This document shows positions 50,599 to 59,688 of a stretch of 64,000 bases of DNA, piece after piece; within the stretch, counting starts at the first letter, position 1, and each line of letters opens with the position of its first letter. The notes beneath the pieces were generated by a model. That model made no database searches and was not told the DNA's origin. It saw nothing but the letters and a program-made list of their open reading frames with translations. Position numbers and translations under genes: made by a program. The stretch is from Phaeobacter sp. B1627 (GTDB lineage: Bacteria; Pseudomonadota; Alphaproteobacteria; Rhodobacterales; Rhodobacteraceae), in assembly GCF_006265095.1 (NCBI RefSeq), contig NZ_VCNK01000020.1:1-64000 (forward strand), read 5' to 3'.

Positions 50599-51774
50599 TC
50601 AGCTCGGCGACATGCCCCGCAGCCGCTCTGATCTGCGGCGCAGCAGCTCGACCGTGGTCAGCAGGCAGATGGAAATGCCCACCAGGATCGTGGCCACCGC
50701 GAGGATCGTGGGCGAGATCTGTTCGCGCAGGCCGATGAACATCTGCCAGGGCAGGGTTTTCTGTCCGGCAGAGCCGACAAAGAGCACCACCACGACCTCG
50801 TCAAAGGAGGTGATGAAGGCAAACAGACCACCCGAAATCACCCCCGGCAGGATCAGCGGCATCTGCACCCGGAAGAAGGTCGTGATCGGGCCCGCGCCCA
50901 TATTCGCCGCCGCACGGGTCAGCGAATGGTCAAACCCAACCAGCGTTGCCGTGACCGTGATGATCACGAAGGGAATGCCCAGCGCCGCATGCGCCAGAAC
51001 CACGCCGAGGTAGGTGCCCTGCAGACCGATGCGGCTGTAGAAGAAATACATGCCGGCCGCCGAAATGATGAGCGGAACGATCATCGGCGAGATCAGCACC
51101 GCCATGATGGCGCGGCGGAACGGCACATGCGGCTGGCTGAGACCGATCGCCGCCAGAGTACCGAAGCCCACCGACAGGACCGTTGCCATGGGTGCAATGC
51201 GCAGGGAATTCCACAGCGCCTGCTGCCAGCCCTCGTTGGTCAGGAAATCGCGGTAGTGTTTCAGCGAATATCCCGCCGGGTCGAAGCGCAGCATTTCCGG
51301 CGTGAAGGTGAAGAAATCCTCGGCGTTGAACGACAGCGGCATCACCACCAGGATGGGCGTGATCAGGAACACGAAGATCGCGCCGCAGATCACCCGGAAC
51401 CCGTAGTGCCACAGCACCTGTCCCGGTGTCAGATAGGGCACCAGATGCTTGCGGTATCCGGAGGTGGCGAGCCAGAAGATGAACCATCCGGCAAAGAGGC
51501 CGAACAGCGCCCCCAGCACCAGCGCCGGCAATCCGCCGAACGCCAGCCCGGCAAGGGCGAAGACCACGACGGTGGCCAGCCGGATCAGCCTGGCCTGCGC
51601 GATCAGGCCGGTGAAGACGAAGCCCATCGCGCCCAGCAGGACCGCGCCCGCCAGAAGGCCAAGCAGACCGGAGCCCTGAGCGGTGCCGACGAAGAGGCCA
51701 AACAGCGCCCCTGCCCCGGCCGCCACCGATGCGGTGAAGGCAGGCGTTTGATTTTCTACGGGTGTCAATGCCAT
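50599..51774 (-). CDS. polyamine-type ABC transporter permease (PotC-like) with extra N-terminal membrane domain
   Basis: 391 residues, against about 260-280 for PotC. The C-terminal 270 residues are a standard permease, with the EAA loop as AAANMGAGPITTFFRVQMPLILPG. Before it, residues 1-118 form additional hydrophobic segments (about 15-60 and 65-102) rich in Gly and Ala, without recognised similarity. It starts 6 bp after the larger permease gene. Order on the minus strand is ATPase, binding protein, permease, permease. Confidence 0.88.
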   Translation of the reverse strand: MALTPVENQTPAFTASVAAGAGALFGLFVGTAQGSGLLGLLAGAVLLGAMGFVFTGLIAQARLIRLATVVVFALAGLAFGGLPALVLGALFGLFAGWFIFWLATSGYRKHLVPYLTPGQVLWHYGFRVICGAIFVFLITPILVVMPLSFNAEDFFTFTPEMLRFDPAGYSLKHYRDFLTNEGWQQALWNSLRIAPMATVLSVGFGTLAAIGLSQPHVPFRRAIMAVLISPMIVPLIISAAGMYFFYSRIGLQGTYLGVVLAHAALGIPFVIITVTATLVGFDHSLTRAAANMGAGPITTFFRVQMPLILPGVISGGLFAFITSFDEVVVVLFVGSAGQKTLPWQMFIGLREQISPTILAVATILVGISICLLTTVELLRRRSERLRGMSPS

Positions 51775-51780
51775 CTGATC

Positions 51781-53460
51781 TTATCCCAGCTTCACGTTGT
51801 CGATGCCGACGATCTTGTCGTAGGCCCAGTAGAGGAGCAGCACGACCGCCAGAAGGATGGTCCCGAGCGCCGCCGCCAACCCCCAGTTCAGCGAGGAGGA
51901 GATGTGGTAGGCGATCCGGTTCGAAATGAAGACACCTTTGGTGCCGCCGACGATTTCGGGCGTGATGTAATAGCCGATCGACAGGATGAACACGAGGATG
52001 GACCCCGCCCCGATGCCCGGCACCGACTGCGGGAAATAAACCCGCCAGAACGCCGTCCAGTTGGTCGCGCCCAGAGATTTCGCCGCCCGCAGATAGGTCG
52101 GATTGATCGTCTGCATCACCGAATACATCGGCAGGATCATGAAGGGCAGCAGGATATGCGTCATCGCCACGATGGTGCCGAACTGGTTGTTGATCATCAC
52201 CAGCCGGGCATCATCCGCCACCAGTCCGAGCCAGACCAGAACATCGTTGATCACGCCCTGCTGCTGCAGCATCACCTTCCAGGCCGAGGTCCGCACCAGC
52301 AGCGATGTCCAGAACGGCAGCAGCACCAGGATCATCAGCAGGTTGGCCGAGCGCGTCGGCAGATTCGCGAGAATCCAGGCCACCGGGTAGCCCAGCACGA
52401 TGCAGGACGCGGTGATGACCAGAGACATGAACATCGTCCGCTTGAACAGCGTGATATAGATCTGCTGGTTCTCGGGGCGGGCCTCGGCACCATCGGTGCC
52501 TTTCTGCATGTCGATGGAATTCAGGAAATAGCCGCTGGTATAGGTCGGGCTGTAGGTCTGGATGGTGCGCCAGTTGCCCACATCGCCCCAGTCCTCGTCT
52601 AGATCGAGGAAGCTCGCCTTGAACGACACCGGCTCCAGTCCGGCCAGCGCTTCGGCGGCGGCTGTCAGCTCGGCGGCGCCCGGGCCTGTGTATGCGGCCA
52701 GCTTTTCAGCGCCACCCGGGGCCTGTACCTCCTGGGCAAAGGCGACAAAGACCGTCTCCCAGGGGTCTTCCTCGGATACGGTATCCTCGTCCATCACAGC
52801 GGTGAAGAGGGCGAAATCAGTGTAGGCCATGGCCATGCGCGGGAAGAGATCAGAGATCTCCGCGCCGGGGACAAAGCCGATATCAGCGGAGAAATCCTCG
52901 CCGGTCAGCTGCGCCATCTTGGTCCGTTGCGCCTCCAGCAGCGCGCTGTCGCCTGCGCCGCTGCTGCCGCCGGTCATGATCTCGAACCACAGCGCCTCGT
53001 CCTTGAGCGCGCCGTCACCGGCTTTTTCCAGCGCCTTGACGTGGTCTTCGCCGATGTCGTCGAGCTTGCGGCCACTGCTGCGGAAGAGCGACGAAATGCC
53101 GGTCTGCTCATAGTTCAGCCGGGTGCCGAGTTTGGTATGTTCCTTGGCTTCGGCCGCCACGAACATGTCGTAATAGAGGCTTTCAAAGACCGCTTCATCC
53201 GGCGCCTCGCCGGTGATGGGATCCCAGTCCCGCAGGGTGACGACGGTTTCGGAAAGCGTGTCGGAGACGATGCGGTTCTCGACCGAGCGGAACAGCATAT
53301 CCGCAATCGGGAGGATGAAAGTCAGCAAGATAAAGATCAAAAGCGGCGCGATCAGCATCAGCGCCCGGACCTTCTGCATCCTCAGCGCGCGGGCAAGGCT
53401 GCGTTTCAGCGGCGTACCATCAGCCGCGAGGACCGGGCCGGATTGAGTTGTGTCACTCAT
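51781..53460 (-). CDS. polyamine-type ABC transporter permease (PotB-like) with large inserted domain
   Basis: 559 residues, about twice the normal permease length. TM1 (about 34-56, LMLIAPLLIFILLTFILPIA) is followed by an acidic insert of about 280 residues (60-335) before TM2 (about 343-367). The insert lies on the periplasmic side by position. It contains ALRDWD-type residues (TLRDWDPITGEAPDEAVFESL) and EDWGDVGNWRTIQTYSPTYT, also seen in shorter form in relatives. The EAA motif is AAKSLGATNWTAFWRVYFPQSVPG (in part). The start is set at ATG 53460; the frame continues further without similarity. A stem-loop precedes it. Confidence 0.85.
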   Translation of the reverse strand: MSDTTQSGPVLAADGTPLKRSLARALRMQKVRALMLIAPLLIFILLTFILPIADMLFRSVENRIVSDTLSETVVTLRDWDPITGEAPDEAVFESLYYDMFVAAEAKEHTKLGTRLNYEQTGISSLFRSSGRKLDDIGEDHVKALEKAGDGALKDEALWFEIMTGGSSGAGDSALLEAQRTKMAQLTGEDFSADIGFVPGAEISDLFPRMAMAYTDFALFTAVMDEDTVSEEDPWETVFVAFAQEVQAPGGAEKLAAYTGPGAAELTAAAEALAGLEPVSFKASFLDLDEDWGDVGNWRTIQTYSPTYTSGYFLNSIDMQKGTDGAEARPENQQIYITLFKRTMFMSLVITASCIVLGYPVAWILANLPTRSANLLMILVLLPFWTSLLVRTSAWKVMLQQQGVINDVLVWLGLVADDARLVMINNQFGTIVAMTHILLPFMILPMYSVMQTINPTYLRAAKSLGATNWTAFWRVYFPQSVPGIGAGSILVFILSIGYYITPEIVGGTKGVFISNRIAYHISSSLNWGLAAALGTILLAVVLLLYWAYDKIVGIDNVKLG

Positions 53461-53552
53461 GATTGTCCCTGTTTTCTTCCCGCGTGATGAACAGGAGCGG
53501 GCTTGGTCTCCGGCCTGTCTGAACGCCATCGGGCGCCGCGCCGGAGAGGGGA

Positions 53553-53577
53553 CCGGAGAGCGGGAAACGCTCTCCGG
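53553..53577 (-). promoter_or_regulatory. intercistronic stem-loop after the binding-protein gene
   Basis: CCGGAGAGCG (53553-53562) and CGCTCTCCGG (53568-53577) form a perfect 10-bp stem with a 5-nt loop, in the 135-bp gap between the binding protein and the permease. No T tract follows, so it is likely a stabiliser or attenuator that raises binding-protein output. Confidence 0.75.
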
Positions 53578-53595
53578 CAAAGACGTCAGACCAGA

Positions 53596-54699
53596 TTACT
53601 TGGCCAGCCACGCCTGGAATTTCGCGTCGATATCGTCGCGATAGTCAGCCCAGAACTCGTAGTTGTAGAGGAACGTGTTCTGCGCATTGTTCGGGTCGGT
53701 CGGCATGTGCGGTGCCATGTCGATGCCCAGTTCGGCGTGCTGACCCACCAGCGGCGCGGAAGAGGCACGGGCCGGACCGTAGGAGATGTATTTCGCCTGA
53801 TCGGCCAGACGCTGCGTGTCTGTGGCAAAATAGATGTAGTCCAGCGCGCGGGCTTTCCGCTCGTCCGACAGGCCTGCGGGAATGATCCAGCCATCCAGAT
53901 CGAAGACCTGCGCGTCCCAGAGCATCGCAACCGGCTGCTTCTGCTCTTCGATCACGGAGAACAGGCGGCCGTTGTAGGTGGAGCCCATCACGACTTCGCC
54001 ATCCGCCAGCAATTGCGGCGTATCGGCGCCTGCGGACCACCAGATCACGCTGTCCTTGATGGTGTCGAGCTTGGCCAGCGCCTGCTCCTGACCTTCTTCG
54101 GTTTCCAGCACGTCATAGACGTCCTCCTTGGCGACACCGTCGCAAAGCAGAGCCCATTCCATGTTGTTGATCGGACGCTTTTCCAGCGCACGTTTGCCCG
54201 GATAGGCTTCGAGATCGAACACGTCGCAGATTTTGGACGGCGGCGTGTCGCCAACCAGATCGGTGCGATAGCCGAAGGTGGTGGAATAGACGATCTGCGG
54301 AATGAAGCAGTCGGACACCAGCAGGTCGCCAAAGTCATCCTCGGCGGAGGTGCCATCGGGAGCGGCCGCGAGATGCTCGTCCGGGTCGATTTCCATCGCC
54401 AGACCTTCGTCGCACAGACGCATCGCATCCGCCGCAACCACGTCAACCACATCCCAGGTGACATTGCCCGCTTCGTTCATCGCGCGCAGCTTGGCCACCG
54501 CTTCGGCGGAGCTTTCATCGTTGATGATGGTGACGCCGGTCTTTTCAGCATAGGGTTCGCTGTAGGCTTTGATCTGGGAGTTGGAGTAGGCTCCGCCCCA
54601 GGACACAATGGTCATTTCGTCAGCCATATCCGCAGCAAAGGCCAACGGCGCGCAGAGAGCGGTCGTAGCGGCAAGTGCCGTCAGGTTACGCAGTTTCAT
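53596..54699 (-). CDS. polyamine-type ABC transporter substrate-binding protein (PotD-like)
   Basis: 367 residues. The signal peptide is MKLRNLTALAATTALCAPLAFA. Mature segments include MTIVSWGGAYSNSQIKAYSEPY, DVVDVVAADAMRLCDEG, GYRTDLVGDTPPS and DGWIIPAGLSDERKA, as in the spermidine/putrescine-binding family 1. The start at ATG 54699 is fixed by the signal peptide. It lies 97 bp after the ATPase gene and 135 bp before the permease. Confidence 0.92.
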   Translation of the reverse strand: MKLRNLTALAATTALCAPLAFAADMADEMTIVSWGGAYSNSQIKAYSEPYAEKTGVTIINDESSAEAVAKLRAMNEAGNVTWDVVDVVAADAMRLCDEGLAMEIDPDEHLAAAPDGTSAEDDFGDLLVSDCFIPQIVYSTTFGYRTDLVGDTPPSKICDVFDLEAYPGKRALEKRPINNMEWALLCDGVAKEDVYDVLETEEGQEQALAKLDTIKDSVIWWSAGADTPQLLADGEVVMGSTYNGRLFSVIEEQKQPVAMLWDAQVFDLDGWIIPAGLSDERKARALDYIYFATDTQRLADQAKYISYGPARASSAPLVGQHAELGIDMAPHMPTDPNNAQNTFLYNYEFWADYRDDIDAKFQAWLAK

Positions 54700-54796
54700 A
54701 AGTGTATACTCCTTGTTGAGACACTGTATTTTCAGGTGATTGGCCCCCGGTCCATGTCGTGTCGCCAGGGGTTCAGATGCGCTGCCGGAGTTCGCC

Positions 54797-55882
54797 TCAG
54801 GCGTCCAGCGCGCGGCAGTCCTCGGGCAGCCAACCGATTTCGATCTGCTGTCCGGGCTTGAGACGGACCTGGTCCGGGGCATTGCGGGTCTTGATGATGA
54901 ACTCATCGTTGCCCGCGACCCGAAGACGCGTGCGGAAAATATCACCCATATAGATGAATTCCAGCACTTCTGCCTTGAGGGTATGGGCGCCCTCCTGCAG
55001 GCGTTCCTTGTTGTATTCCACCCGCTCCGGGCGGATCGACACGCGGGTGCGCTGTCCGGCCTCGGTGACGTTCACGGGCATGCAGTCAATCACTTCGCCG
55101 TCATCCAGCTGAACCAGCGCGTGGTTCTTGCTGATTTCCTTCACGACACCTTCGAGCGTGTTATTTTCGCCGATGAACTGCGCCACAAAGCTGTTGGCGG
55201 GCTCTTCATAGAGCTGGTCCGGCGGCGCCAGTTGCTGGATGCGGCCGTCGTTGAACACGGCGACGCGGTCCGACATGGTCAGAGCCTCGGTCTGGTCGTG
55301 GGTGACATAGACCGTCGTGATGCCGAGTTCATGGGCCAGGTGGGTGATTTCAAACTGCATCTTTTCGCGCAGCTGCTTGTCCAGAGCGCCAAGCGGTTCG
55401 TCCATCAACACCAGTTCCGGTTCAAACACCAGGGCGCGGGCCAGGGCCACACGCTGCTGTTGACCGCCCGACAATTGCGCCGGACGACGGCCACCAAACG
55501 TGCCCATCTCGACCATGTCGAGGGCGCGCTTGACCTTCTGTTCGCGTTCGGATTTGCCCATGCCGCGCACTTCCAGCGGGAAGCTGAGGTTCTCGGCAAT
55601 CGTCATATGCGGGAACAGGGCGTAGTTCTGAAAAACCATGCCGATGCCGCGTTTGTGCGGCGGGATGTTGTTGATCGATGTACCGGCGAGCCTTATGTCA
55701 CCGTGGGTTGCCGTTTCAAATCCTGCCAGCATCATCAGGCAGGTTGTCTTGCCGGACCCTGACGGCCCGAGCATGGTCAGAAACTCGCCCTTGGGCATTG
55801 TGAGGTTCAGGTCTTTGACGACAAGTGTCTCACCGTCATAGCTTTTTTGCACACGTTCGAACTCTACGAACGCATCTGTCAT
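54797..55882 (-). CDS. polyamine-type ABC transporter ATP-binding protein (PotA-like)
   Basis: 361 residues. Walker A GPSGSGKTT (39-47), ABC signature LSGGQQQRVALARAL, Walker B LVLMDEPLGALDKQLRE and H-loop VYVTHDQTEALTMSD are intact. The C-terminal TOBE domain is present (VSIRPERV, FRTRLRVAG). The start ATG at 55882 is chosen from family length; a longer frame to 55975 is A-rich and lacks similarity. It is the first gene of the minus-strand operon. Confidence 0.93.
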   Translation of the reverse strand: MTDAFVEFERVQKSYDGETLVVKDLNLTMPKGEFLTMLGPSGSGKTTCLMMLAGFETATHGDIRLAGTSINNIPPHKRGIGMVFQNYALFPHMTIAENLSFPLEVRGMGKSEREQKVKRALDMVEMGTFGGRRPAQLSGGQQQRVALARALVFEPELVLMDEPLGALDKQLREKMQFEITHLAHELGITTVYVTHDQTEALTMSDRVAVFNDGRIQQLAPPDQLYEEPANSFVAQFIGENNTLEGVVKEISKNHALVQLDDGEVIDCMPVNVTEAGQRTRVSIRPERVEYNKERLQEGAHTLKAEVLEFIYMGDIFRTRLRVAGNDEFIIKTRNAPDQVRLKPGQQIEIGWLPEDCRALDA

Positions 55883-56214
55883 CGACGCATCAGCCAAAAG
55901 CAGGCTCCCCGTTTTTTTCTTCGTGCCGGATATTTTTCCGCGCTTCTTGACTGAATTGTAAGCACACAAGGGCAACCGGGCGCAACCGTCCCCTGCGCAA
56001 TTCCGCTATTGCAGGCCGTTCGGCTCTAAAAAGCGGGCATCGCAGGCCAAATTACGCTGATTGAGGGGGCAAATTGCACGTCTGACCCGCGATTTGAATT
56101 CCATAGAGAAACCGTCCGCGCCGCCAAACAGGCAGATTCGCCCCACCAGGCAGGCTGACCAACCAAAAACGACATGTTTTCAGTTGGTCCAGGTCGCTTA
56201 TCGACAACCGAAAG
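55883..56214. other. 332-bp gap with one dyad, promoter region of the ABC operon
   Basis: No gene is seen. An imperfect dyad GACCAAC ... GTTGGTC lies at 56157-56189, near the end of the aminotransferase gene and ahead of the ABC operon. Its inner parts (AAAAAC and GTTTT) also pair, so it could be a weak terminator or a regulator site. Confidence 0.4.
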
Positions 56215-57609
56215 TCACGCGGACCGGTTCAGACCCTCCGCTTCGATCCGGGCCAGACATTCATCCAGCGAGGTTCTGGCGCGGGAAATCAACGTATCGA
56301 TCTCTTCCGGTGTGATCACCAGCGGCGGCGAAATGATCATCCGGTCGCCCACGTGACGCATCACCAGATTGTTGGCAAAACACCGTTCGCGGCAGATGAA
56401 TCCCACGGTGCCCGCTTCGGCCGCAAACGCAGCCCTGGTCGCCTTGTTCGGCGTCAGGACGAGAGAGCCCATCATGCCGACGATATTGGCCTCGCCCACC
56501 AGGGGATGATCGGTCAGGGCCTGCCATTTTTCCTTGAGGTAGGGGGCGGCGACCTTCTGCACGTGGCCGATGATGTCTTCTTCCTCAAGGATGCGCAGGT
56601 TTTCCAACGCAACCGCCGCGGCAACCGGGTGCCCGGAATAGGTGTAGCCGTGGTTGAATTCCCCCTGCGCGATCACGCCTGCGACCTCATCCGAGACGAT
56701 GGAGCCCCCGATCGGCGCATAGCCCGAGGACAGGCCCTTGGCGATGGTCATGATGTCAGGACGGATCCCCAGCGTCTGGCTGCCGAACCACTCACCGGTA
56801 CGCCCGAAGCCACAGATGACCTCATCTGCGATCAACAGGATCTCATACTTGTCGCAGATCCGCTGAATCTCCGGCCAGTAGGTTGCGGGCGGCACAATGA
56901 CACCGCCGGCCCCCTGTACGGGCTCGGCGATAAAGGCCGCGACACGGTCTTCGCCCAGGTCGAGAATCGCCTGCTCCAGCTCCTGCGCGCGCGCCAGACC
57001 GAAGTCTTCGGGGGACATATCCCCGCCTTCGGCCCACCAGTGCGGCTGATTGATGTGGTGAACGTCCGGGATCGGCAAGCCGCCCTGCGCATGCATGGCC
57101 GACATCCCCCCGAGGGAACCGGAGCCGACCGAGGACCCGTGATAGGCATTCCTGCGCGAAATGATGACGGACTTTGTCGGTTTACCTTTCATCGCCCAGT
57201 AGTGGCGCACCATCCGGATATTGGTGTCATTCGCCTCGGAGCCGGAGCCCGCAAAGAAGACATTGTTCAGATCGCCCGGTGCCAGCTCGGCAATCTTCGC
57301 CGCGAGGGCAATCGCGGGCACATGCGTGGTCTGGAAAAACGTGTTGTAATACGGCAGCTCGCGCATCTGGCGGGCGGCGACATCGGCCAGCTCTTCACGG
57401 CCATAGCCAATGTTGACGCACCACAGGCCCGCCATCGCATCGAGAATTTCATGCCCCTCGCTGTCGGTCAGGGTGACACCAGAGGCACGGGTTATCACGC
57501 GCACGCCCTTTTGCGCCAGCTCACCATTGGCGGTGAACGGATGCATGTGGTGCGCGGCATCCAAGGCCTGCAGCTCTGCGGTTGGCAGGTGGTTGGTAAT
57601 GGCGGTCAT
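56215..57609 (-). CDS. class III aminotransferase, putrescine/omega-amino type
   Basis: 464 residues, PLP fold type I, close to SpuC/putrescine-pyruvate and beta-alanine-pyruvate aminotransferases. The PLP lysine is K291 in TIAKGLSSGYAPIGG and D262 in LIADEVICGFGRTGEW. NNVFFAGSGSEANDTNIRMV is the phosphate-binding part. The start at ATG 57609 has AGGAG eight bases before it; the upstream GTG at 57618 is adjacent to that site and rejected. Its neighbours, two polyamine-type ABC operons and an FAD oxidoreductase, suggest putrescine as substrate (inference). Confidence 0.88.
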   Translation of the reverse strand: MTAITNHLPTAELQALDAAHHMHPFTANGELAQKGVRVITRASGVTLTDSEGHEILDAMAGLWCVNIGYGREELADVAARQMRELPYYNTFFQTTHVPAIALAAKIAELAPGDLNNVFFAGSGSEANDTNIRMVRHYWAMKGKPTKSVIISRRNAYHGSSVGSGSLGGMSAMHAQGGLPIPDVHHINQPHWWAEGGDMSPEDFGLARAQELEQAILDLGEDRVAAFIAEPVQGAGGVIVPPATYWPEIQRICDKYEILLIADEVICGFGRTGEWFGSQTLGIRPDIMTIAKGLSSGYAPIGGSIVSDEVAGVIAQGEFNHGYTYSGHPVAAAVALENLRILEEEDIIGHVQKVAAPYLKEKWQALTDHPLVGEANIVGMMGSLVLTPNKATRAAFAAEAGTVGFICRERCFANNLVMRHVGDRMIISPPLVITPEEIDTLISRARTSLDECLARIEAEGLNRSA

Positions 57610-57644
57610 CGATGTCACTCCTGAGCGGAAATTTTTCTCAGAAT

Positions 57645-57654
57645 ATGATCAAAA
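57645..57654. promoter_or_regulatory. ATGATCAAAA, candidate GntR half-site upstream of the aminotransferase
   Basis: ATGATCAAAA lies 36 bp before the aminotransferase start. It matches nine of ten bases of TTGATCAAAA at 58447-58456 in the promoter of the potFGHI-like operon. Confidence 0.35.
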
Positions 57655-57672
57655 ACGCGGCTGTCAATCGAA

Positions 57673-58359
57673 TCAGAAGACCGGGGTCAGGCCCGCCCGA
57701 ACCTGCTCCATCCCCTGCAACACGTCCCGTTCCATGGCCAAGGCGACCAGATCCGCATCTTTTTTCCTCAGGCCGTCTAGGATGTCCTTGTGGCGGTCCG
57801 GAAAGCTCTGGGTGCCGAAGCGTCCGCAGACCACCCGCAACGAAGGCCCGAAGCGCAGCCACAGACGATCCGCCAGATCGGCCAGAATGGGCGCATCCGA
57901 CTGTGCATTGAGCGTGGTATGAAACTGATAGTTCAAAGCCAGATACCCGGCCACATCACCAGTCGCGATCGCCTTGTCCAGGGCCAGGTCCAGCTCTTCC
58001 AGCCCATCGATCTCAGCCGCTTCCATACGGGTCGCCGCGCGCCTGGCAAGTTCGCATTCTATTGTTTTTCTTGCATAAACCAGCTCATCAATATCCTCTG
58101 CCCGCAATTGCGGCACCGACACACGGCGATTGCCCTGAAACACCAGCGCCCCGTCCGAGATCAATCTGCGGATCGCCTCGCGCACCGGCGTCATGCCGCT
58201 GTCGAGCGCCTCGACCAGCCCCTGAATGGTAACCGCCTGCCCGGGCGCCAACTCGCCAAACAGGATCTGTGCGCGCAGGCGCTGATAGACCAGCTCATGC
58301 GCGGGCAGCTTGGCAGCCCCCTCAGCGGGGGAAACGGAGGGTGGGTTTGGCACATTCAC
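57673..58359 (-). CDS. GntR-family (FCD) transcriptional regulator
   Basis: 228 residues. The winged HTH (about 18-84) reads ELVYQRLRAQILFGELAPGQAV, then SGMTPVREAIRRLISDGALVFQGNRRVSV (in part). The FCD domain has LVYARKTIECELARRAA, a YQFHTTLNAQSD segment and PDRHKDILDGLRKKD, with the His/Asp positions expected for ligand or metal binding. The start is GTG at 58359 (MNVPNPPSVSP); an upstream site is weak. It lies between the aminotransferase and the potFGHI-like operon and probably regulates one or both. Confidence 0.85.
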   Translation of the reverse strand: MNVPNPPSVSPAEGAAKLPAHELVYQRLRAQILFGELAPGQAVTIQGLVEALDSGMTPVREAIRRLISDGALVFQGNRRVSVPQLRAEDIDELVYARKTIECELARRAATRMEAAEIDGLEELDLALDKAIATGDVAGYLALNYQFHTTLNAQSDAPILADLADRLWLRFGPSLRVVCGRFGTQSFPDRHKDILDGLRKKDADLVALAMERDVLQGMEQVRAGLTPVF

Positions 58360-58446
58360 CGCGCTTGGGTCCTTCTATTTTTTGTGCAGCTTGCACGAAG
58401 GAAATACAGATGAAAACATAAAGTGTCTTGCCGGATGCGGCAAAAC

Positions 58447-58456
58447 TTGATCAAAA
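58447..58456. promoter_or_regulatory. TTGATCAAAA, candidate GntR half-site in the pot-operon promoter
   Basis: TTGATCAAAA (58447-58456), followed by GGTCAAAAAG a little downstream, lies in the 145-bp divergent gap. A near copy occurs upstream of the aminotransferase at 57645-57654. Confidence 0.35.
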
Positions 58457-58504
58457 TAGCCCATAGCCGGTCAAAAAGACACTGGCACCCACAGGGAGAT
58501 TCTC

Positions 58505-59590
58505 ATGACACTGAAAACGGTCACCATCGTGTCCGCCATCGCATTGAGCACCGTTGCCGCGACGGCGGAAGAAGTGCGCGTCTACAACTGGTCGGATTAT
58601 ATCGACGAAGAGCTTCTGGCCAAGTTCGAAGAGGAAACCGGGATCGACCTGATCTACGACGTTTTCGATTCCAACGAGCTTTTGGAAACCAAAATGCTCG
58701 CCGGCGGCTCCGGCTACGACGTGGTCGTGCCGACCGGGTCTTTCCTGCAGCGCCAGGTTCAGGCGGGCGTGTTCATGCCGCTCGACCGGGACAAGCTGTC
58801 GAATTACGGCAACGTCTGGGACGTGATCCAGGATCGTACCGCCCGTTTTGATCCCGATAACGCCTACTCCATCAACTACATGTGGGGCACCACCGGCATC
58901 GGCGCGAATATCGGCAAGGTGACCGAAGCATTGGGCGAGGACGCGCCGATCGACAGTCTCGCCTTGGTGTTCGACCCGGCGAATATGGAAAAGCTCGACG
59001 AGTGCGGCGTGCATTTCCTCGATGCGCCGGACGAGATGATACCGGCTGCGCTGACCTATCTGGACCTCGACCCCAACAGCCACGACAAGGATGACCTTGA
59101 AAAGGCCGCCGGTGTTCTGGAAGCGGTGCGTCCCTATATCCAGAAATTCCACTCGTCCGAGTATATCAACGCCCTGGCCAATGGCGATATCTGCGTCGCA
59201 TTCGGCTGGTCGGGTGACATTCTGCAGGCCCGCGACCGCGCTGCCGAAGCCGACAATGGCGTGGAAATTGCCTATAACGCCCCATCGGAAGGCGCCCTGA
59301 TGTGGTTCGACCAGATGGCGATTCCGGTGGATGCCCCGAACCCGGACGCGGCACACAAGTTCATCGATTTCATCCTCGATGCGCAAAACATGGCGGCTGC
59401 ATCGAACTACGTCTACTACGCCAATGGCAACAAGGCCTCGCAGGAGTTTCTGGCCGAGGACGTGATCGGAGATCCGGCGATCTACCCGACGCCGGCCGCG
59501 TTGGAAAACACCTACATCAAGGGCCCGTACCCGCAGAAAGTACAGCGGATCGTGACCCGCCTGTGGACGCGTGTAAAATCCGGCACCTGA
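58505..59590 (+). CDS. potF: putrescine-type ABC transporter substrate-binding protein
   Basis: 361 residues. The signal peptide is short (MTLKTVTIVSAIALSTVAATA). Mature segments include EEVRVYNWSDYIDEELLAKFEEETG (in part), YDVVVPTGSFLQRQVQAG, SINYMWGTTGIGANIGKV and FGWSGDILQARDRA, close to PotF. The gene heads a plus-strand operon with ATPase, two permeases and an FAD enzyme. It starts after GGGAG. A 7-bp stem-loop follows the stop codon. Confidence 0.9.
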   Translation: MTLKTVTIVSAIALSTVAATAEEVRVYNWSDYIDEELLAKFEEETGIDLIYDVFDSNELLETKMLAGGSGYDVVVPTGSFLQRQVQAGVFMPLDRDKLSNYGNVWDVIQDRTARFDPDNAYSINYMWGTTGIGANIGKVTEALGEDAPIDSLALVFDPANMEKLDECGVHFLDAPDEMIPAALTYLDLDPNSHDKDDLEKAAGVLEAVRPYIQKFHSSEYINALANGDICVAFGWSGDILQARDRAAEADNGVEIAYNAPSEGALMWFDQMAIPVDAPNPDAAHKFIDFILDAQNMAAASNYVYYANGNKASQEFLAEDVIGDPAIYPTPAALENTYIKGPYPQKVQRIVTRLWTRVKSGT

Positions 59591-59614
59591 GCTGTCTCAG
59601 GCTATCAAATCCGG

Positions 59615-59633
59615 CAGGGCGCACGTCGCCCTG
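59615..59633 (+). promoter_or_regulatory. intercistronic stem-loop after potF
   Basis: CAGGGCG and CGCCCTG pair around CACGT in the 98-bp gap before the ATPase gene, at the same relative place as the stem-loop after the other binding-protein gene. Confidence 0.55.
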
Positions 59634-59688
59634 TCGTTCCTGACAAACGACGACGGGTCGGCATCCTGCTGCCCGCTTGGGGGCAGTC

